This document shows positions 33,523-43,503 of a stretch of 64,000 bases of DNA, one piece after another (position 1 is the stretch's first letter; each line of letters opens with the position of its first letter). Below the pieces are notes generated by a model. The model saw only the letters and a program-made list of their open reading frames with translations. It was not told the origin of the DNA and made no database searches. The DNA comes from CAYXAA01 sp964462985 (GTDB lineage Bacteria; Pseudomonadota; Alphaproteobacteria; Rhizobiales; Stappiaceae), in the NCBI GenBank assembly GCA_964462985.1, contig CAYXAA010000008.1:62001-126000 (forward strand), written 5' to 3'. The position numbers and the translations under genes were made by a program.

Positions 33523-36500
33523 CTACGATTTGTCGCGGCCGCCACGCTCCAGGTCGGCCTTCAGTGCAAGCAGCTTGGCGAAAGGTGAATCGGGATCGAA
33601 CTGCCGCTCCTTGGCGGACGCAGGCCGGCGCTGACCGCCGGGCGAATGCGGGCCGCGGCCCGGACCGCCCTTTCTTGCGCGTGCGTCCTGTCCGCGAGAA
33701 CCCGACGGGCGAGCCTCTCCGGTGTGACCGGTGCGGCTCTGTTCGCCGGCCGGAGCGGACGCAGTGTCATGGCTGCCGTCGCCCGCGGACGCGGGGCTGC
33801 CTTTGCCGCGACCGCGGCGATCGTCGCGCCTGCCCTGACGCGGACCGCGGTTGCCATGACGGGCCTCTCCCCCACGCGGGCGTGCGCGTCGGTCGATTCG
33901 CCCGGGCCGCCAGATCTCGATGGTGACCGTTTCCATCTCGTCCTCGGACTTTCCATCGGACGGTTCGTTCGATGCAGAGGCGACCGCGTCGATCGGCAGG
34001 TGGGTTGGCGCAGCCGGTGCAACAGTTTCCCCCCCGCCTTCGGAAGCATCGATGACGTCGCCTGCAGTTGCGAGCGCAGGTGTTGCGGCCGCAATTGGGG
34101 CGGTCTGTTCGATTTCCTCTGCGTGGTTGGGACTCTCCTTCTGCTCGACGGGCGCAGCGTCGGCAGTCCGTTGTTCGGGCTTTTCCGTCGCCGCGACGGG
34201 ACGCGGGATTTCCCGGCTTTCGAGCCGATAGCCGAGCGATTTCAGGATTGCAGCGAAATCGTCGCCGGCGCAGCCAAGCAGCGATGTCATTGCAACCGTG
34301 ACGGTGAAGCCGCCTCCTTCTGCAATTGCACCCTCTGGCGGGGTCACGCCCTCCTCCAGGGGCCTCCAGGCGACGAGTGGCCGAATGATGTCCGCAAGCC
34401 GCTCCAGGATGTCGATCCGCACCGCCCTAGGACCGCACACGCGGAAACCCACCACCTTGTAGAGAGCCGGCTCGATCGCCGGGTCGACCGGTATGGAAGT
34501 GCGTCCCGAGGCGGAGAGCTGGGGCAACTCCGACAGGCCCGCCATGTCAAGCTCGCCGTGCTTGAGGGCCCAAAGCAAGGCAATCAACTGGCTGGGCGCG
34601 GGCTTCAGCAGCACAGGGACATAGATATGATAGGCCCCGAAACGAACGCCAAGCTTGCGCAGCCCGGCACGCATCACCTGATCGAGCTGACGGACTTCTT
34701 CGGCAATGTCCTGGCGCTCGACGATGCCAAGCCCCTCCACGAGGCGAAATGCGACGCCGCGGGCAAGTCCCTCGAGGCCTTCCGCGGTTTCCAGATCGCG
34801 CAGCGGCTTCAGCAACGTGTCGAAATGGGCCCGGAGCCACAGGGCCAGCCGGTCCTGCACCTTGTCTCGTGCCGGAGACGACAGCGTGTCGTCTGCGAGA
34901 ACGAGAATGCTCGGCGTCAGCGCTGTTTCGCCTGCTACCAGTCGCCCCACGACTTCGCCGTTCCAACGCAGCGCAGCGTCGGAGCCGAGAACGAACTCCT
35001 CGTTCGGCGCGCGCGACAGTCTGTCCGCCCGGGCCTCGAATTCGCTCGTGAGGGCCTTTTGGGCCGCCGCACGCACGGCCTTGCCATCCGGCCCCTCGGC
35101 ACCGGCATCCGGAGCGAACCGGAAGCCTTGCAAGTGGCCGACATGCTGCCCCTCGACGAGCACGTCTCCGGTAGGCGTGATCTCCGCTTCGAGCATCGCG
35201 TTCTCTCTTAGCCGTCGCATCAGTACGCTGGTCCGCCGGTCGACGAATCGCTGGATCAGCTTTTCGTGCAAGGCGTCCGAAAGTTTGTCTTCCACGCCCC
35301 TGGTAACGCCCTGCCAATAAGCAGGGTCATTCAGCCAGTCCGCCCGGTTTGCCACGAAGGTCCAGGTCCGGATATGGGCAATCCGGGTGGCCAGCGTGTC
35401 GATATCACCGTCCGTGCGATCCGCAAAGGCGACTTGGCGGGCGAACCAGTCGTCAGGAACCACCCCATCCTGCGTCAAGTGGCCATAAAGGCCCGTCACA
35501 AGGTCGGCATGATTGGCCGGGGCGATCTTGCGGTAGTCCGGAACCTGGCAGACGTCCCATAACAATTGGACGCGATCGGGGCGAGTGGCGATGTCGCGAA
35601 TTGCCGGTTCGCGCGCGGCGTGTTCAAAGGCAACCTGATCCTCACCCGGCGGCGCGCGGGTCAGCCCCTCTTCCCGTGGCGGTTCGTCGAGCGATTGGCG
35701 CAGCGCGTCGAGCGAGGAAAAGTCGAGCTGACTGTTGCGCCACTGGAACACCTTGAGCGCATCGAACCGGTGGGTTTCGAGCGCTTCCACCAGCGGATCC
35801 TCGAACGGATCCACCCGGCCGGTGACACCGAACGTTCCGTCGCGCGTGTGGCGTCCGGCGCGGCCCGCAATCTGCCCCATTTCAGCCGGGGTGAGCCGGC
35901 GATGCTGATAACCGTCAAATTTGCGGTCGCCGGCGAAAGCGATGTGGTCGACGTCCAGGTTAAGGCCCATGCCGATTGCGTCGGTGGCAATGAGATGGTC
36001 GACGTCTCCATTCTGGAACAGCTCGACCTGGGCATTGCGAGTGCGCGGGCTGAGAGAGCCGAGCACGACGGCGGCGCCGCCGCGTTGGCGTCTCACCAGT
36101 TCGGCGATGGCGTAGACCTCGCCGGCTGAAAAGGCCACGACCGCCGAGCGGTTGGGCAAGCGGGTAATTTTCCTCGATCCGGAGTAGCTGAGCACCGACA
36201 TCCGTGGGCGGGTGACGATGTTGAGGCCCGGAATGAGTTTCTCCAGCAGCGGGCGCGCCGTCGCGGCGCCGAGCAGCAGGGTTTCGGACCGTCCCCTCAG
36301 ATTCAAAATGCGATCAGTGAAGACATGGCCGCGCTCGAGATCGCCGGCAAGCTGGACCTCGTCAATGGCAACGAACTCGGTACCGAGATCAAGCGGCATC
36401 GCCTCGACCGTAGAAACCCAGAATCGCGGCTTCGCCGGAACGATCTTCTCTTCACCGGTGATGAGCGCCACGACCTGGTCGCCGAGACGCTCGACAAGGC

Positions 36501-36669
36501 GTGTATAGACTTCGCGGGCAAGCAACCGCAGAGGCAAGCCGATCAGCCCCGAGGGCTGAGCTACCATGCGCTCGATCGCCAGATGAGTCTTGCCGGTGTT
36601 GGTCGGGCCGAGAACTGCGGTCACAGTACGGGCGCGAACGGTGGGCGGCAGGTTTCCTGTCAGAACCAT
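33523..36669 (-). CDS. SUV3-like DEAD/DEAH-box RNA helicase (MgpS-type) with long basic C-terminal tail
   Basis: From the ATG at 36669 the protein has 1048 residues; the frame is open 78 codons more, to 36903, but that extension is basic and has no domain. Motif I is GPTNTGKTH (21-29), motif II is DEVQ (102-105) and motif VI lies in QIAGRAGRHTRDG, as in mitochondrial SUV3 helicases. A region with SUV3_C features follows. Residues 820-1048 are low-complexity, Ala/Pro- then Arg/Gly-rich, ending with a conserved-looking helix FDPDSPFAKLLALKADLE. Such proteins probably unwind structured RNA during decay; the tail may bind RNA or partners (inference). Confidence 0.88.
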   Translation of the reverse strand: MVLTGNLPPTVRARTVTAVLGPTNTGKTHLAIERMVAQPSGLIGLPLRLLAREVYTRLVERLGDQVVALITGEEKIVPAKPRFWVSTVEAMPLDLGTEFVAIDEVQLAGDLERGHVFTDRILNLRGRSETLLLGAATARPLLEKLIPGLNIVTRPRMSVLSYSGSRKITRLPNRSAVVAFSAGEVYAIAELVRRQRGGAAVVLGSLSPRTRNAQVELFQNGDVDHLIATDAIGMGLNLDVDHIAFAGDRKFDGYQHRRLTPAEMGQIAGRAGRHTRDGTFGVTGRVDPFEDPLVEALETHRFDALKVFQWRNSQLDFSSLDALRQSLDEPPREEGLTRAPPGEDQVAFEHAAREPAIRDIATRPDRVQLLWDVCQVPDYRKIAPANHADLVTGLYGHLTQDGVVPDDWFARQVAFADRTDGDIDTLATRIAHIRTWTFVANRADWLNDPAYWQGVTRGVEDKLSDALHEKLIQRFVDRRTSVLMRRLRENAMLEAEITPTGDVLVEGQHVGHLQGFRFAPDAGAEGPDGKAVRAAAQKALTSEFEARADRLSRAPNEEFVLGSDAALRWNGEVVGRLVAGETALTPSILVLADDTLSSPARDKVQDRLALWLRAHFDTLLKPLRDLETAEGLEGLARGVAFRLVEGLGIVERQDIAEEVRQLDQVMRAGLRKLGVRFGAYHIYVPVLLKPAPSQLIALLWALKHGELDMAGLSELPQLSASGRTSIPVDPAIEPALYKVVGFRVCGPRAVRIDILERLADIIRPLVAWRPLEEGVTPPEGAIAEGGGFTVTVAMTSLLGCAGDDFAAILKSLGYRLESREIPRPVAATEKPEQRTADAAPVEQKESPNHAEEIEQTAPIAAATPALATAGDVIDASEGGGETVAPAAPTHLPIDAVASASNEPSDGKSEDEMETVTIEIWRPGRIDRRARPRGGEARHGNRGPRQGRRDDRRGRGKGSPASAGDGSHDTASAPAGEQSRTGHTGEARPSGSRGQDARARKGGPGRGPHSPGGQRRPASAKERQFDPDSPFAKLLALKADLERGGRDKS

Positions 36670-37387
36670 CTTCTTGTCGATGTGTTGCGATCCATCCACC
36701 CGACGGCGATGCGCCGCCTTCCGGGCGCGCTTCGTAGCATAGACCCTGATCGGCTGTCGCCGTTTCTTTTGCCGCTGGACGGATTGGTGCGGTCGCGTCC
36801 GGGACGTTGTTCGTGTCGCCGATGGCGCTGAAGAGGCCGACGAGCGCTCCGGAAGAGGAACAGAACGAGTCTGGAACAAAGCCCGACCGAATCGGCGACT
36901 CACTGAGATTCAGGTTTCGTTCCCTACGAGATCTTGTGCAAAACGCCTAGCCTGGCCCGAAATAATGAGTCAGATCAGAATCTTGCAGCCACTTCACCTT
37001 CGTGGTCGCAGAATCGGGCTGTTGCCGTCAAGTCCTAAGTTTCCGTAAAGAGGCGATGTTGATTTCGGTGATCTTGGGCAACACGTGGGGCGGACCGGAA
37101 ACGACTCATGGACGAATCATCGACCTTCCGCCATTTCCGGTTTGTTCTCCAAACATCTAGCTCTTTCGCGGCTCCTACACACGAGATATCGAAATCTGCT
37201 GCCGGCGCCCGACAACGAGATGTTCTCGGTCGTTAACCGGTTCGTACCATCACGGGACGCTGCTCGCCCGGTTTGCCGCGAAAGGATTGTATGCTGCGCT
37301 GCAGCGATGCCCTTCCAAAGCCGATATGACCTTAGTAGAAGTCCTGAGCGGGTGCTGGGGAGCATCGGACAGCGGGGGAGCAGTCAC
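36670..37387. other. Divergent region between the helicase gene and pyc
   Basis: The first 234 bases could code for an N-terminal extension of the helicase. The rest, to 37387, shows no supported gene; the frame leading into pyc is open from 37085 but the added 101 residues have no similarity to carboxylases. No clear promoter was found by eye. Confidence 0.5.
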
Positions 37388-40300
37388 TTGGCCATTCGGA
37401 AAGTTCTCGTTGCCAACCGGTCGGAAATCGCAATCCGGGTGTTTCGCGCCGCCAATGAGCTTGGGATGAAGACCGTCGCGGTCTTCGCCGAGCAGGACAA
37501 GCTGGCACTTCACCGCTTCAAGGCCGACGAGGCCTATCAGGTCGGCAAGGGGGCGCATCTCGCTGAACCGCTCGGCCCCATCGAGGCCTATTTGTCGATC
37601 GAAGAGATCCTTCGGGTCGCACGCCACGCCGGCGCCGACGCCATTCACCCCGGCTACGGCTTTCTTTCGGAGAGTCCTGAATTCGCCGAAGCCTGCGCCG
37701 CATCCGGCATTGTGTTCATCGGACCGAAGCCGGACACCATGCGCCGGCTTGGTAACAAGGTGGCGGCGCGCGATCTCGCCGCCGCGGCCGGAGTGCCGGT
37801 CATGCCGGCAACCGAGCCGCTGCCCGACGACCTGGAAGAGGTCAAGCGCCTCGCCGCCGGGATCGGCTATCCGGTAATGCTGAAGGCGTCCTGGGGCGGC
37901 GGCGGCCGAGGCATGCGCGTTATTCGCAACGAGGCGGACCTGTTGCGCGAGGTCACCGCCGCAAGGCGCGAGGCCAAGGCCGCCTTCGGCAAGGACGAGG
38001 TCTATCTCGAGAAGCTGGTCGAACGCGCCCGTCATGTCGAGGTCCAGATCCTGGGCGACAGCCACGGCAACCTCGTCCACCTGTTCGAGCGTGACTGCTC
38101 GATTCAGCGCCGGCATCAGAAGGTGGTGGAGCGGGCGCCCGCTCCGTACCTCACGCCGGAGAAGCGTGCTGAGATCTGCGACTACGGCCTCAAGATCGGC
38201 CGTGCCGTGGCCTATCAGGGGGCCGGCACGGTCGAGTTCCTGATGGATTCCGACACCGGCGCGCTCTACTTCATCGAGGTCAATCCCCGCATCCAGGTCG
38301 AGCATACCGTGACCGAGGAGGTCACTGGTATCGACATCGTCAAGGCGCAGATCCGAATCGCCGAAGGGGCTCGGATCGGCGACCCGGCCTGCGGCGTGCC
38401 TACGCAGGCCGCGATCAGCCTCAATGGTCATGCCCTGCAGTGCCGAATTACCACAGAAGACCCCGAGCAGAACTTCATTCCCGACTACGGCCGCATCACT
38501 GCCTATCGGGGAGCCACAGGCTTCGGCATCCGGCTGGACGGCGGCACTGCCTACTCCGGCGCCGTCATCACGCGCTATTACGACCCGTTGCTTGAGAAGG
38601 TCACGGCCTGGGCTCCCACGGCCGAAGAGGCGGCACAGCGGATGGATCGGGCGCTGCGCGAGTTCCGTATCCGCGGGGTCGCCACCAATCTGCCGTTCCT
38701 GGAAAACGTCATCGGTCACCCGGCCTTCCGCGCCAACACCTATACAACCCGGTTTATCGACGAAACGCCGGAGCTGTTCGAGCAGGTCAAGCGTCAGGAC
38801 CGCGCTACGAAGTTGCTTACCTATATCGCGGATGTGACGGTCAACGGCCATCCCGAAACTCGAGGTCGACCGCTGCCGCCGGCAGATGCCGCTGCCCCGC
38901 GCGTGCCGTATTATTCCAACGGAATCAGCAATGGTACACGGCAGTTGCTCGACCAACTCGGCCCGGCGCGATTTGCCGACTGGATGAAGGCGGAGCGTCG
39001 CGTACTCGTCACCGATACGACGATGCGCGATGCTCATCAATCGCTGCTCGCGACGCGCATGCGCACCCATGACATCGCGGCGATCGCCGGGGCCTACGCG
39101 CGTGGGCTGCCGCAGCTGTTCGCGCTCGAGTGCTGGGGCGGGGCGACCTTCGATGTCGCCATGCGTTTTCTGACGGAAGATCCGTGGGAACGACTCACCC
39201 TGATCCGGGAGCGGGCACCAAACATCCTACTGCAGATGCTGCTGCGCGGAGCCAACGGCGTCGGTTACGCCAACTATCCCGACAATGTCGTCCGCTATTT
39301 TGTCGGCCAAGCGGCCGAGAACGGCATCGATCTTTTCCGCGTGTTCGACTGCCTGAACTGGGTGGAGAATATGCGTGTTGCCATGGACGCTGTGATCGAG
39401 GCCGGGAAGCTGTGCGAAGGCGTGATCTGCTATACCGGTAACATGCTCGATCCGGCCCGGGCGAAATACGATCTCAAGTACTACGTCGCGCTGGCAAAGG
39501 ATCTCGAAAAGGCCGGGGCTCATATTCTCGGCGTCAAGGACATGGCCGGTCTCCTGAAGCCGGCGGCGGCAAAGGCTCTGTTCGCTGCGCTGAGGGATGA
39601 AACGGGGCTGCCGATCCATTTCCACACGCACGATACCTCGGGCATCTCGGCGGCGACGGTGCTGGCGGCCGTGGACGCGGGCGTGGACGCCGTCGATGCT
39701 GCAATGGATGCGCTGTCGGGCACCACGTCGCAGCCTTGCCTCGGTTCGATCGTCGCCGCGCTCGCGGACGGACCGCGCGATACGGGCCTTGATCCAAAAG
39801 TCATTCGCGAGATCTCGTTCTACTGGGAAGCGGTGCGCAACCGATACCGGGCGTTCGAGAGCGATCTGCGCTCCGGCGCGTCTGAGGTCTATCTGCACGA
39901 AATGCCGGGCGGCCAGTTCACCAACCTGAAGGAGCAGGCACGTTCACTTGGTCTTGAAACCCGTTGGCACGAGGTGGCACAGGCTTACCACGACGCCAAC
40001 TTGATGTTCGGCGATATCGTCAAGGTGACGCCATCGTCAAAGGTGGTTGGCGACATGGCGCTGATGATGGTGAGCCAGGGACTTTCGGTCGCCGACGTGC
40101 TCGACCCAGCCAAGGAGGTCGCATTCCCGGACAGTGTGGTGCAGATGATGCGCGGCGACCTTGGCCAGTCGCCCGGTGGCTGGCCCGAGGCGCTGCAGAA
40201 AAAGGTGCTGAAGGGCGAGACGCCGATCACCGTCCGCCCCGGCTCGCTTCTTGCTCCCGATGATCTTGCAACCCGTCGCAAGGAGGCGGAGGAGAGGGTT

Positions 40301-40849
40301 GGTCGCCCGATCTCGGATACGGACTTTGCCTCCTACCTCATGTACCCGAAGGTCTTCGTCGATTTCGCCAAGGCCAAGGGGACCTACGGTCCGGTGAGTG
40401 TCCTTCCGACTCCAATCTACTTCTATGGTCTTCCAGCCGGCGAAGAAGTCATGGTCGACCTCGAGCCCGGCAAGACGCTGGTCGTGCGTTGTCAGGCAAT
40501 TGGCGAGCCGGACGAGGATGGCCAGGTCAAGGTATTCTTCGAGCTGAACGGCCAGCCGCGCAACGTCAAGGTTCCGGACCGGGCACACGGGGCAACCGGC
40601 AGGGCCGCCTTGCGAAAGGCGGAGGCAGGCAATCCTGCTCATGTTGGAGCGCCGATGCCCGGTGTGATCTCGACCGTGGCGGTGAAGCCCGGTCAGAGGG
40701 TCAAATCGGGCGACGTGCTGTTCTCGATCGAGGCCATGAAAATGGAGACCGTGCTCCACGCCGATCGCGATGGTACGCTGGCCGAGGTGCTGGCGGCTCC
40801 GGGTGTACAGGTCGATGCCAAGGATTTGCTGGCTGTTTTCGCAGAATAG
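37388..40849 (+). CDS. pyc: Pyruvate carboxylase
   Basis: The TTG start at 37388 is preceded by GGGGGAG with a 7-base spacing and gives 1153 residues, the normal length of the single-chain enzyme. The N-terminal biotin carboxylase domain (about 1-450) begins IRKVLVANRSEIAIRV and has the ATP loop SWGGGGRGMRV. The carboxyltransferase domain (about 530-820) contains TTMRDAHQSLLATRMR and FRVFDCLNW. The biotin domain ends with EAMKMET, with biotin on about Lys1118. It converts pyruvate to oxaloacetate, an anaplerotic step. A longer reading from 37085 has no family support. Confidence 0.96.
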   Translation: MAIRKVLVANRSEIAIRVFRAANELGMKTVAVFAEQDKLALHRFKADEAYQVGKGAHLAEPLGPIEAYLSIEEILRVARHAGADAIHPGYGFLSESPEFAEACAASGIVFIGPKPDTMRRLGNKVAARDLAAAAGVPVMPATEPLPDDLEEVKRLAAGIGYPVMLKASWGGGGRGMRVIRNEADLLREVTAARREAKAAFGKDEVYLEKLVERARHVEVQILGDSHGNLVHLFERDCSIQRRHQKVVERAPAPYLTPEKRAEICDYGLKIGRAVAYQGAGTVEFLMDSDTGALYFIEVNPRIQVEHTVTEEVTGIDIVKAQIRIAEGARIGDPACGVPTQAAISLNGHALQCRITTEDPEQNFIPDYGRITAYRGATGFGIRLDGGTAYSGAVITRYYDPLLEKVTAWAPTAEEAAQRMDRALREFRIRGVATNLPFLENVIGHPAFRANTYTTRFIDETPELFEQVKRQDRATKLLTYIADVTVNGHPETRGRPLPPADAAAPRVPYYSNGISNGTRQLLDQLGPARFADWMKAERRVLVTDTTMRDAHQSLLATRMRTHDIAAIAGAYARGLPQLFALECWGGATFDVAMRFLTEDPWERLTLIRERAPNILLQMLLRGANGVGYANYPDNVVRYFVGQAAENGIDLFRVFDCLNWVENMRVAMDAVIEAGKLCEGVICYTGNMLDPARAKYDLKYYVALAKDLEKAGAHILGVKDMAGLLKPAAAKALFAALRDETGLPIHFHTHDTSGISAATVLAAVDAGVDAVDAAMDALSGTTSQPCLGSIVAALADGPRDTGLDPKVIREISFYWEAVRNRYRAFESDLRSGASEVYLHEMPGGQFTNLKEQARSLGLETRWHEVAQAYHDANLMFGDIVKVTPSSKVVGDMALMMVSQGLSVADVLDPAKEVAFPDSVVQMMRGDLGQSPGGWPEALQKKVLKGETPITVRPGSLLAPDDLATRRKEAEERVGRPISDTDFASYLMYPKVFVDFAKAKGTYGPVSVLPTPIYFYGLPAGEEVMVDLEPGKTLVVRCQAIGEPDEDGQVKVFFELNGQPRNVKVPDRAHGATGRAALRKAEAGNPAHVGAPMPGVISTVAVKPGQRVKSGDVLFSIEAMKMETVLHADRDGTLAEVLAAPGVQVDAKDLLAVFAE

Positions 40850-41015
40850 GGCAATCCGCGGCTCATCGGTCGCAGGCATATCACTGGAGGGTGCGCAACC
40901 GCGCCAACTGAACTCCTTGGACACGGAAGAGTTGCATATACCCGCACAAGCAGCCAGCATCTGAATTGCTGTGCGCTTCCATTTGACGAGTCATGCTGTT
41001 TTTGGGGAGGGTGCC

Positions 41016-41597
41016 GTGGACGTGCAGCGCTTCGTTCGCGACTGGGTCTACGACGGCATTGTCGCCGCCGTCTTTCTGATTGCTCTGGCTCCGTTGGTCC
41101 TGCCTGCGATGACGCCAGCAGCGGCGTCGGTTTACGTCCTGCTGGTCGTCTATATGCTGCACCAGTACGAGGAGCACGACCGCGACCGGTTCCGTGCCTT
41201 CGTCAACACCCATATCGGCGGCGGGCGTGAAGTGCTCTCGCCTTTCGCGACGATGGTGGTCAATGTCGTCGGGGTCTGGGGCGTCCTTGTCGCGGCGCTT
41301 TATCTCGCCGCCTACGCCGAACCGGGCTTCGGGCTGATCGGCGTCTACCTTCTGCTCGTCAACACATTCGCCCATGTGGGCGGCTTCGTGGTGCTGAAGC
41401 GCTACAATCCGGGTCTCGTAACCGGGATCGTCCTGTTTGTGCCGGCAGCAATTGCCGCAAGCGTCGTGATCAACGGCGAAACGGCGCGCCCAGTATTGTT
41501 CCACGCAATCGGTCTCGCCGTGGCCGTCGCGATCCACGCCGGGCTCATCGTTTACGTCAAGCAGCGCGGACGCGCGCTCTCCACAGCGCCGCTTTGA
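41016..41597 (+). CDS. HXXEE domain-containing membrane protein
   Basis: The GTG start at 41016, with GGGGAGG 5 bases upstream, gives 193 residues; a GTG at 40971 is also in frame. The first spans are followed by LHQYEEH, the defining motif of the HXXEE family, and then a second conserved histidine in NTFAHVGGFVVLKRYNPGL. There are about six membrane spans. The family resembles integral-membrane metalloenzymes or hydrolases, but its function is unknown. It stands alone after pyc. Confidence 0.8.
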   Translation: MDVQRFVRDWVYDGIVAAVFLIALAPLVLPAMTPAAASVYVLLVVYMLHQYEEHDRDRFRAFVNTHIGGGREVLSPFATMVVNVVGVWGVLVAALYLAAYAEPGFGLIGVYLLLVNTFAHVGGFVVLKRYNPGLVTGIVLFVPAAIAASVVINGETARPVLFHAIGLAVAVAIHAGLIVYVKQRGRALSTAPL

Positions 41598-41664
41598 AGG
41601 GCGCCGCCTGCAACTGCAAGGCTGCCGGACGTGCCGCGCAACGGACAATCTCAGTCATGTGGGA

Positions 41665-42420
41665 TCACTCCGCGGCGATTTGTGCGGACTCCACCGAGGC
41701 CGTCGCACGACCGATCCACAGGTCGAGAAAATCCTCCAGCCACTGCTTTACGGGCGGGTCGAACACGAAGCGCCCGGCAAAATGGTCTCGGCGGTTCCGG
41801 GCACCGGGAAGTGCCATGCGGGCGGCGGCGCGCGTCGTCCAGCGCACCATCATGTGGTAGGTCAGTTCCGGGTGGAACTGAATGCCGTAGGCGGCCGCCC
41901 CGACCCGAATGGCTTGGTTAGGGTAGGTCTCGCCAGACGCGAGCAGGTCGGCTCCGGCTGGAATATCAAACCCCTCGCGGTGCCACTGATAGACCTTTTG
42001 CGGCCAGTTCATCAGGCGCTGCCCGGCCGCGGTCGGCGTTAGATCATAATAGCCGATCTCGACAAGGCCCTCTTCGTGGCTGTCGACCCGGCCTCCCAGA
42101 TGCTTGACCATCATCTGAGCGCCAAGACAGATGCCGAGGAATGGCTTGCCCTCTTTCAGCGGCACCCCGATCCAGTCGATCTCACGGCGCATGTAGGCAT
42201 CGGGATCGTTCGCGCTCATCGGACCGCCAAAGATCACGGCCCCGGCGTGGTCATTCAGCGTATGCGGCAGAGCATCGCCGTAGCGAGGACGGCGAACATC
42301 AAGGGCAAACCCACGCTTAACGAGCTCCAGACCGACGCGACCGGGCGTCGAAGTCTCCTGATGGAGCACGATCAGGACTTTCGGGCGGCTGGCGACTTCT
42401 TTCGGATCGGGAAACAGCAT
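41665..42420 (-). CDS. Class I glutamine amidotransferase (GATase1) protein
   Basis: The 251-residue protein has the catalytic cysteine in GICLGAQM (about residue 98) and the His-Glu pair in QFHPE (about 183). It has no synthetase domain, so it belongs to the GMP synthase-like stand-alone amidotransferases that act on gamma-glutamyl or related amides. The start MLFPDPKEVASRPKVLIVLHQE is accepted as the first ATG. The substrate is unknown. It is convergent with the HXXEE gene and lies downstream of the TerB gene on the same strand. Confidence 0.84.
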   Translation of the reverse strand: MLFPDPKEVASRPKVLIVLHQETSTPGRVGLELVKRGFALDVRRPRYGDALPHTLNDHAGAVIFGGPMSANDPDAYMRREIDWIGVPLKEGKPFLGICLGAQMMVKHLGGRVDSHEEGLVEIGYYDLTPTAAGQRLMNWPQKVYQWHREGFDIPAGADLLASGETYPNQAIRVGAAAYGIQFHPELTYHMMVRWTTRAAARMALPGARNRRDHFAGRFVFDPPVKQWLEDFLDLWIGRATASVESAQIAAE

Positions 42421-42492
42421 GCGCCGACTATAACGTGTTCGGGGCGCAGGTCGAGGTTCTGTTGCAATGCGATAGAAGCCGCAATCGTCGGG

Positions 42493-42981
42493 CTATGTGT
42501 CGCCGGCGGCCTCGGATTCATCATTGGCCTGCTCGTTGGCGACCTTGCGGCGCAGGCTGAGACGGTCGCGGGACGATACGCCGAGCAATTCGGCGACACG
42601 CCAGATGGTGTTGTCCTCGAATTCGTGGACGACACCATCTGCATAGACGAGTTCCCACATCATCTCGACAACCTTCAGCCGTTCTTCTGGCGGAAGCTTG
42701 CGCTTCAGGACCGAGGTGAACCCGTAAAGGTCAACGGCTTCGTTGTCGCGCCGGTTGGCCTCCTCAATCAGTTCCCTGGTGTCCTCCTCCGAAAGATCAA
42801 AGCCCTTCTGAAGAACGTTCCTAAGGACATCGCGCTCGGAGTCGTCAACGATGCCATCGACAGAGATGGTGTGAACGAGCAAGGCCGCAACGGCAAGCCG
42901 ATGATCGTCTTCGGCAAACGAAAGTCTGTCGTCCTCGCCTAGGGTCACGATTTTCAGAAATCGCTTTAACGACGTAAGCAT
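42493..42981 (-). CDS. TerB-fold protein (tellurite resistance TerB family)
   Basis: From the ATG at 42981 the protein has 162 residues. The helical TerB fold is seen in DHRLAVAALLVHTISVDGIVDDSERDVLRNVLQKGFDL and PPEERLKVVEMMWELVYADGVVHEFED, each with the acidic D-G pattern of TerB. Most such proteins have no link with tellurite and their role is unclear. The frame is open 78 codons further upstream without similarity. No other ter gene is near. Confidence 0.84.
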   Translation of the reverse strand: MLTSLKRFLKIVTLGEDDRLSFAEDDHRLAVAALLVHTISVDGIVDDSERDVLRNVLQKGFDLSEEDTRELIEEANRRDNEAVDLYGFTSVLKRKLPPEERLKVVEMMWELVYADGVVHEFEDNTIWRVAELLGVSSRDRLSLRRKVANEQANDESEAAGDT

Positions 42982-43503
42982 TGTTACCCACCCGTTGCGG
43001 AAGTCGCCGTGACGCCAGGCCTGTCCGGCCCTTCCTACCGATCCGGTAGATGGCCGAGCGCTCATCCATTTACAGCATTTAGAACGCGGTATCTCAAGGT
43101 CACGTTCCCGCCATGCTTTACCAGGAGTGTTCCTGGTGATTTGGCGGCAGGGCTGGGCATGCGTCGACAATTCCCCGAATTGAACCTCAAGCCTGGGCGG
43201 GATAGGTGACGCCACGATGAAAACTTGTCATGGTCTCATGGATCTGGATCATTCGGTATGCCGAATCAGGATTGGTTCCATAGGGACCATCATCATAGGC
43301 GACCCGCGTCGACAGACGGGCGCTTCGCGTTCGCGGAACACACGGCGCCCTGCAGGACGCGGGCGCGTTGTCTTTACGCTTTGGAAGTGAGCACGTTTTC
43401 TGCTGCTAGATACTCGCATCTGCCGCAGGTTGATTTGGAAATTGATCGGCCGTTCACGACTGGGCGATCTCCGTCCGTTGCGGCCTGATCAGGGAGGCAC
43501 GCC
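42982..43503. other. Divergent region between the TerB gene and asmA
   Basis: No gene is supported in these 522 bases. A short palindrome ATTCGGTATGCCGAAT lies at 43251-43266 and a stem-loop CCAGGA/TCCTGG at about 43120. The region must hold promoters for both genes but none was clear by eye. Confidence 0.5.

Noticed and set aside
33646..35211. 521-codon plus-strand frame opposite the helicase gene
   Set aside because: It is the antisense of a well-supported helicase, with codon use typical of a GC-rich shadow.
42493..42981. Tellurite resistance operon
   Set aside because: Only a lone TerB-fold gene is present; terC, terD or terZ neighbours are missing.
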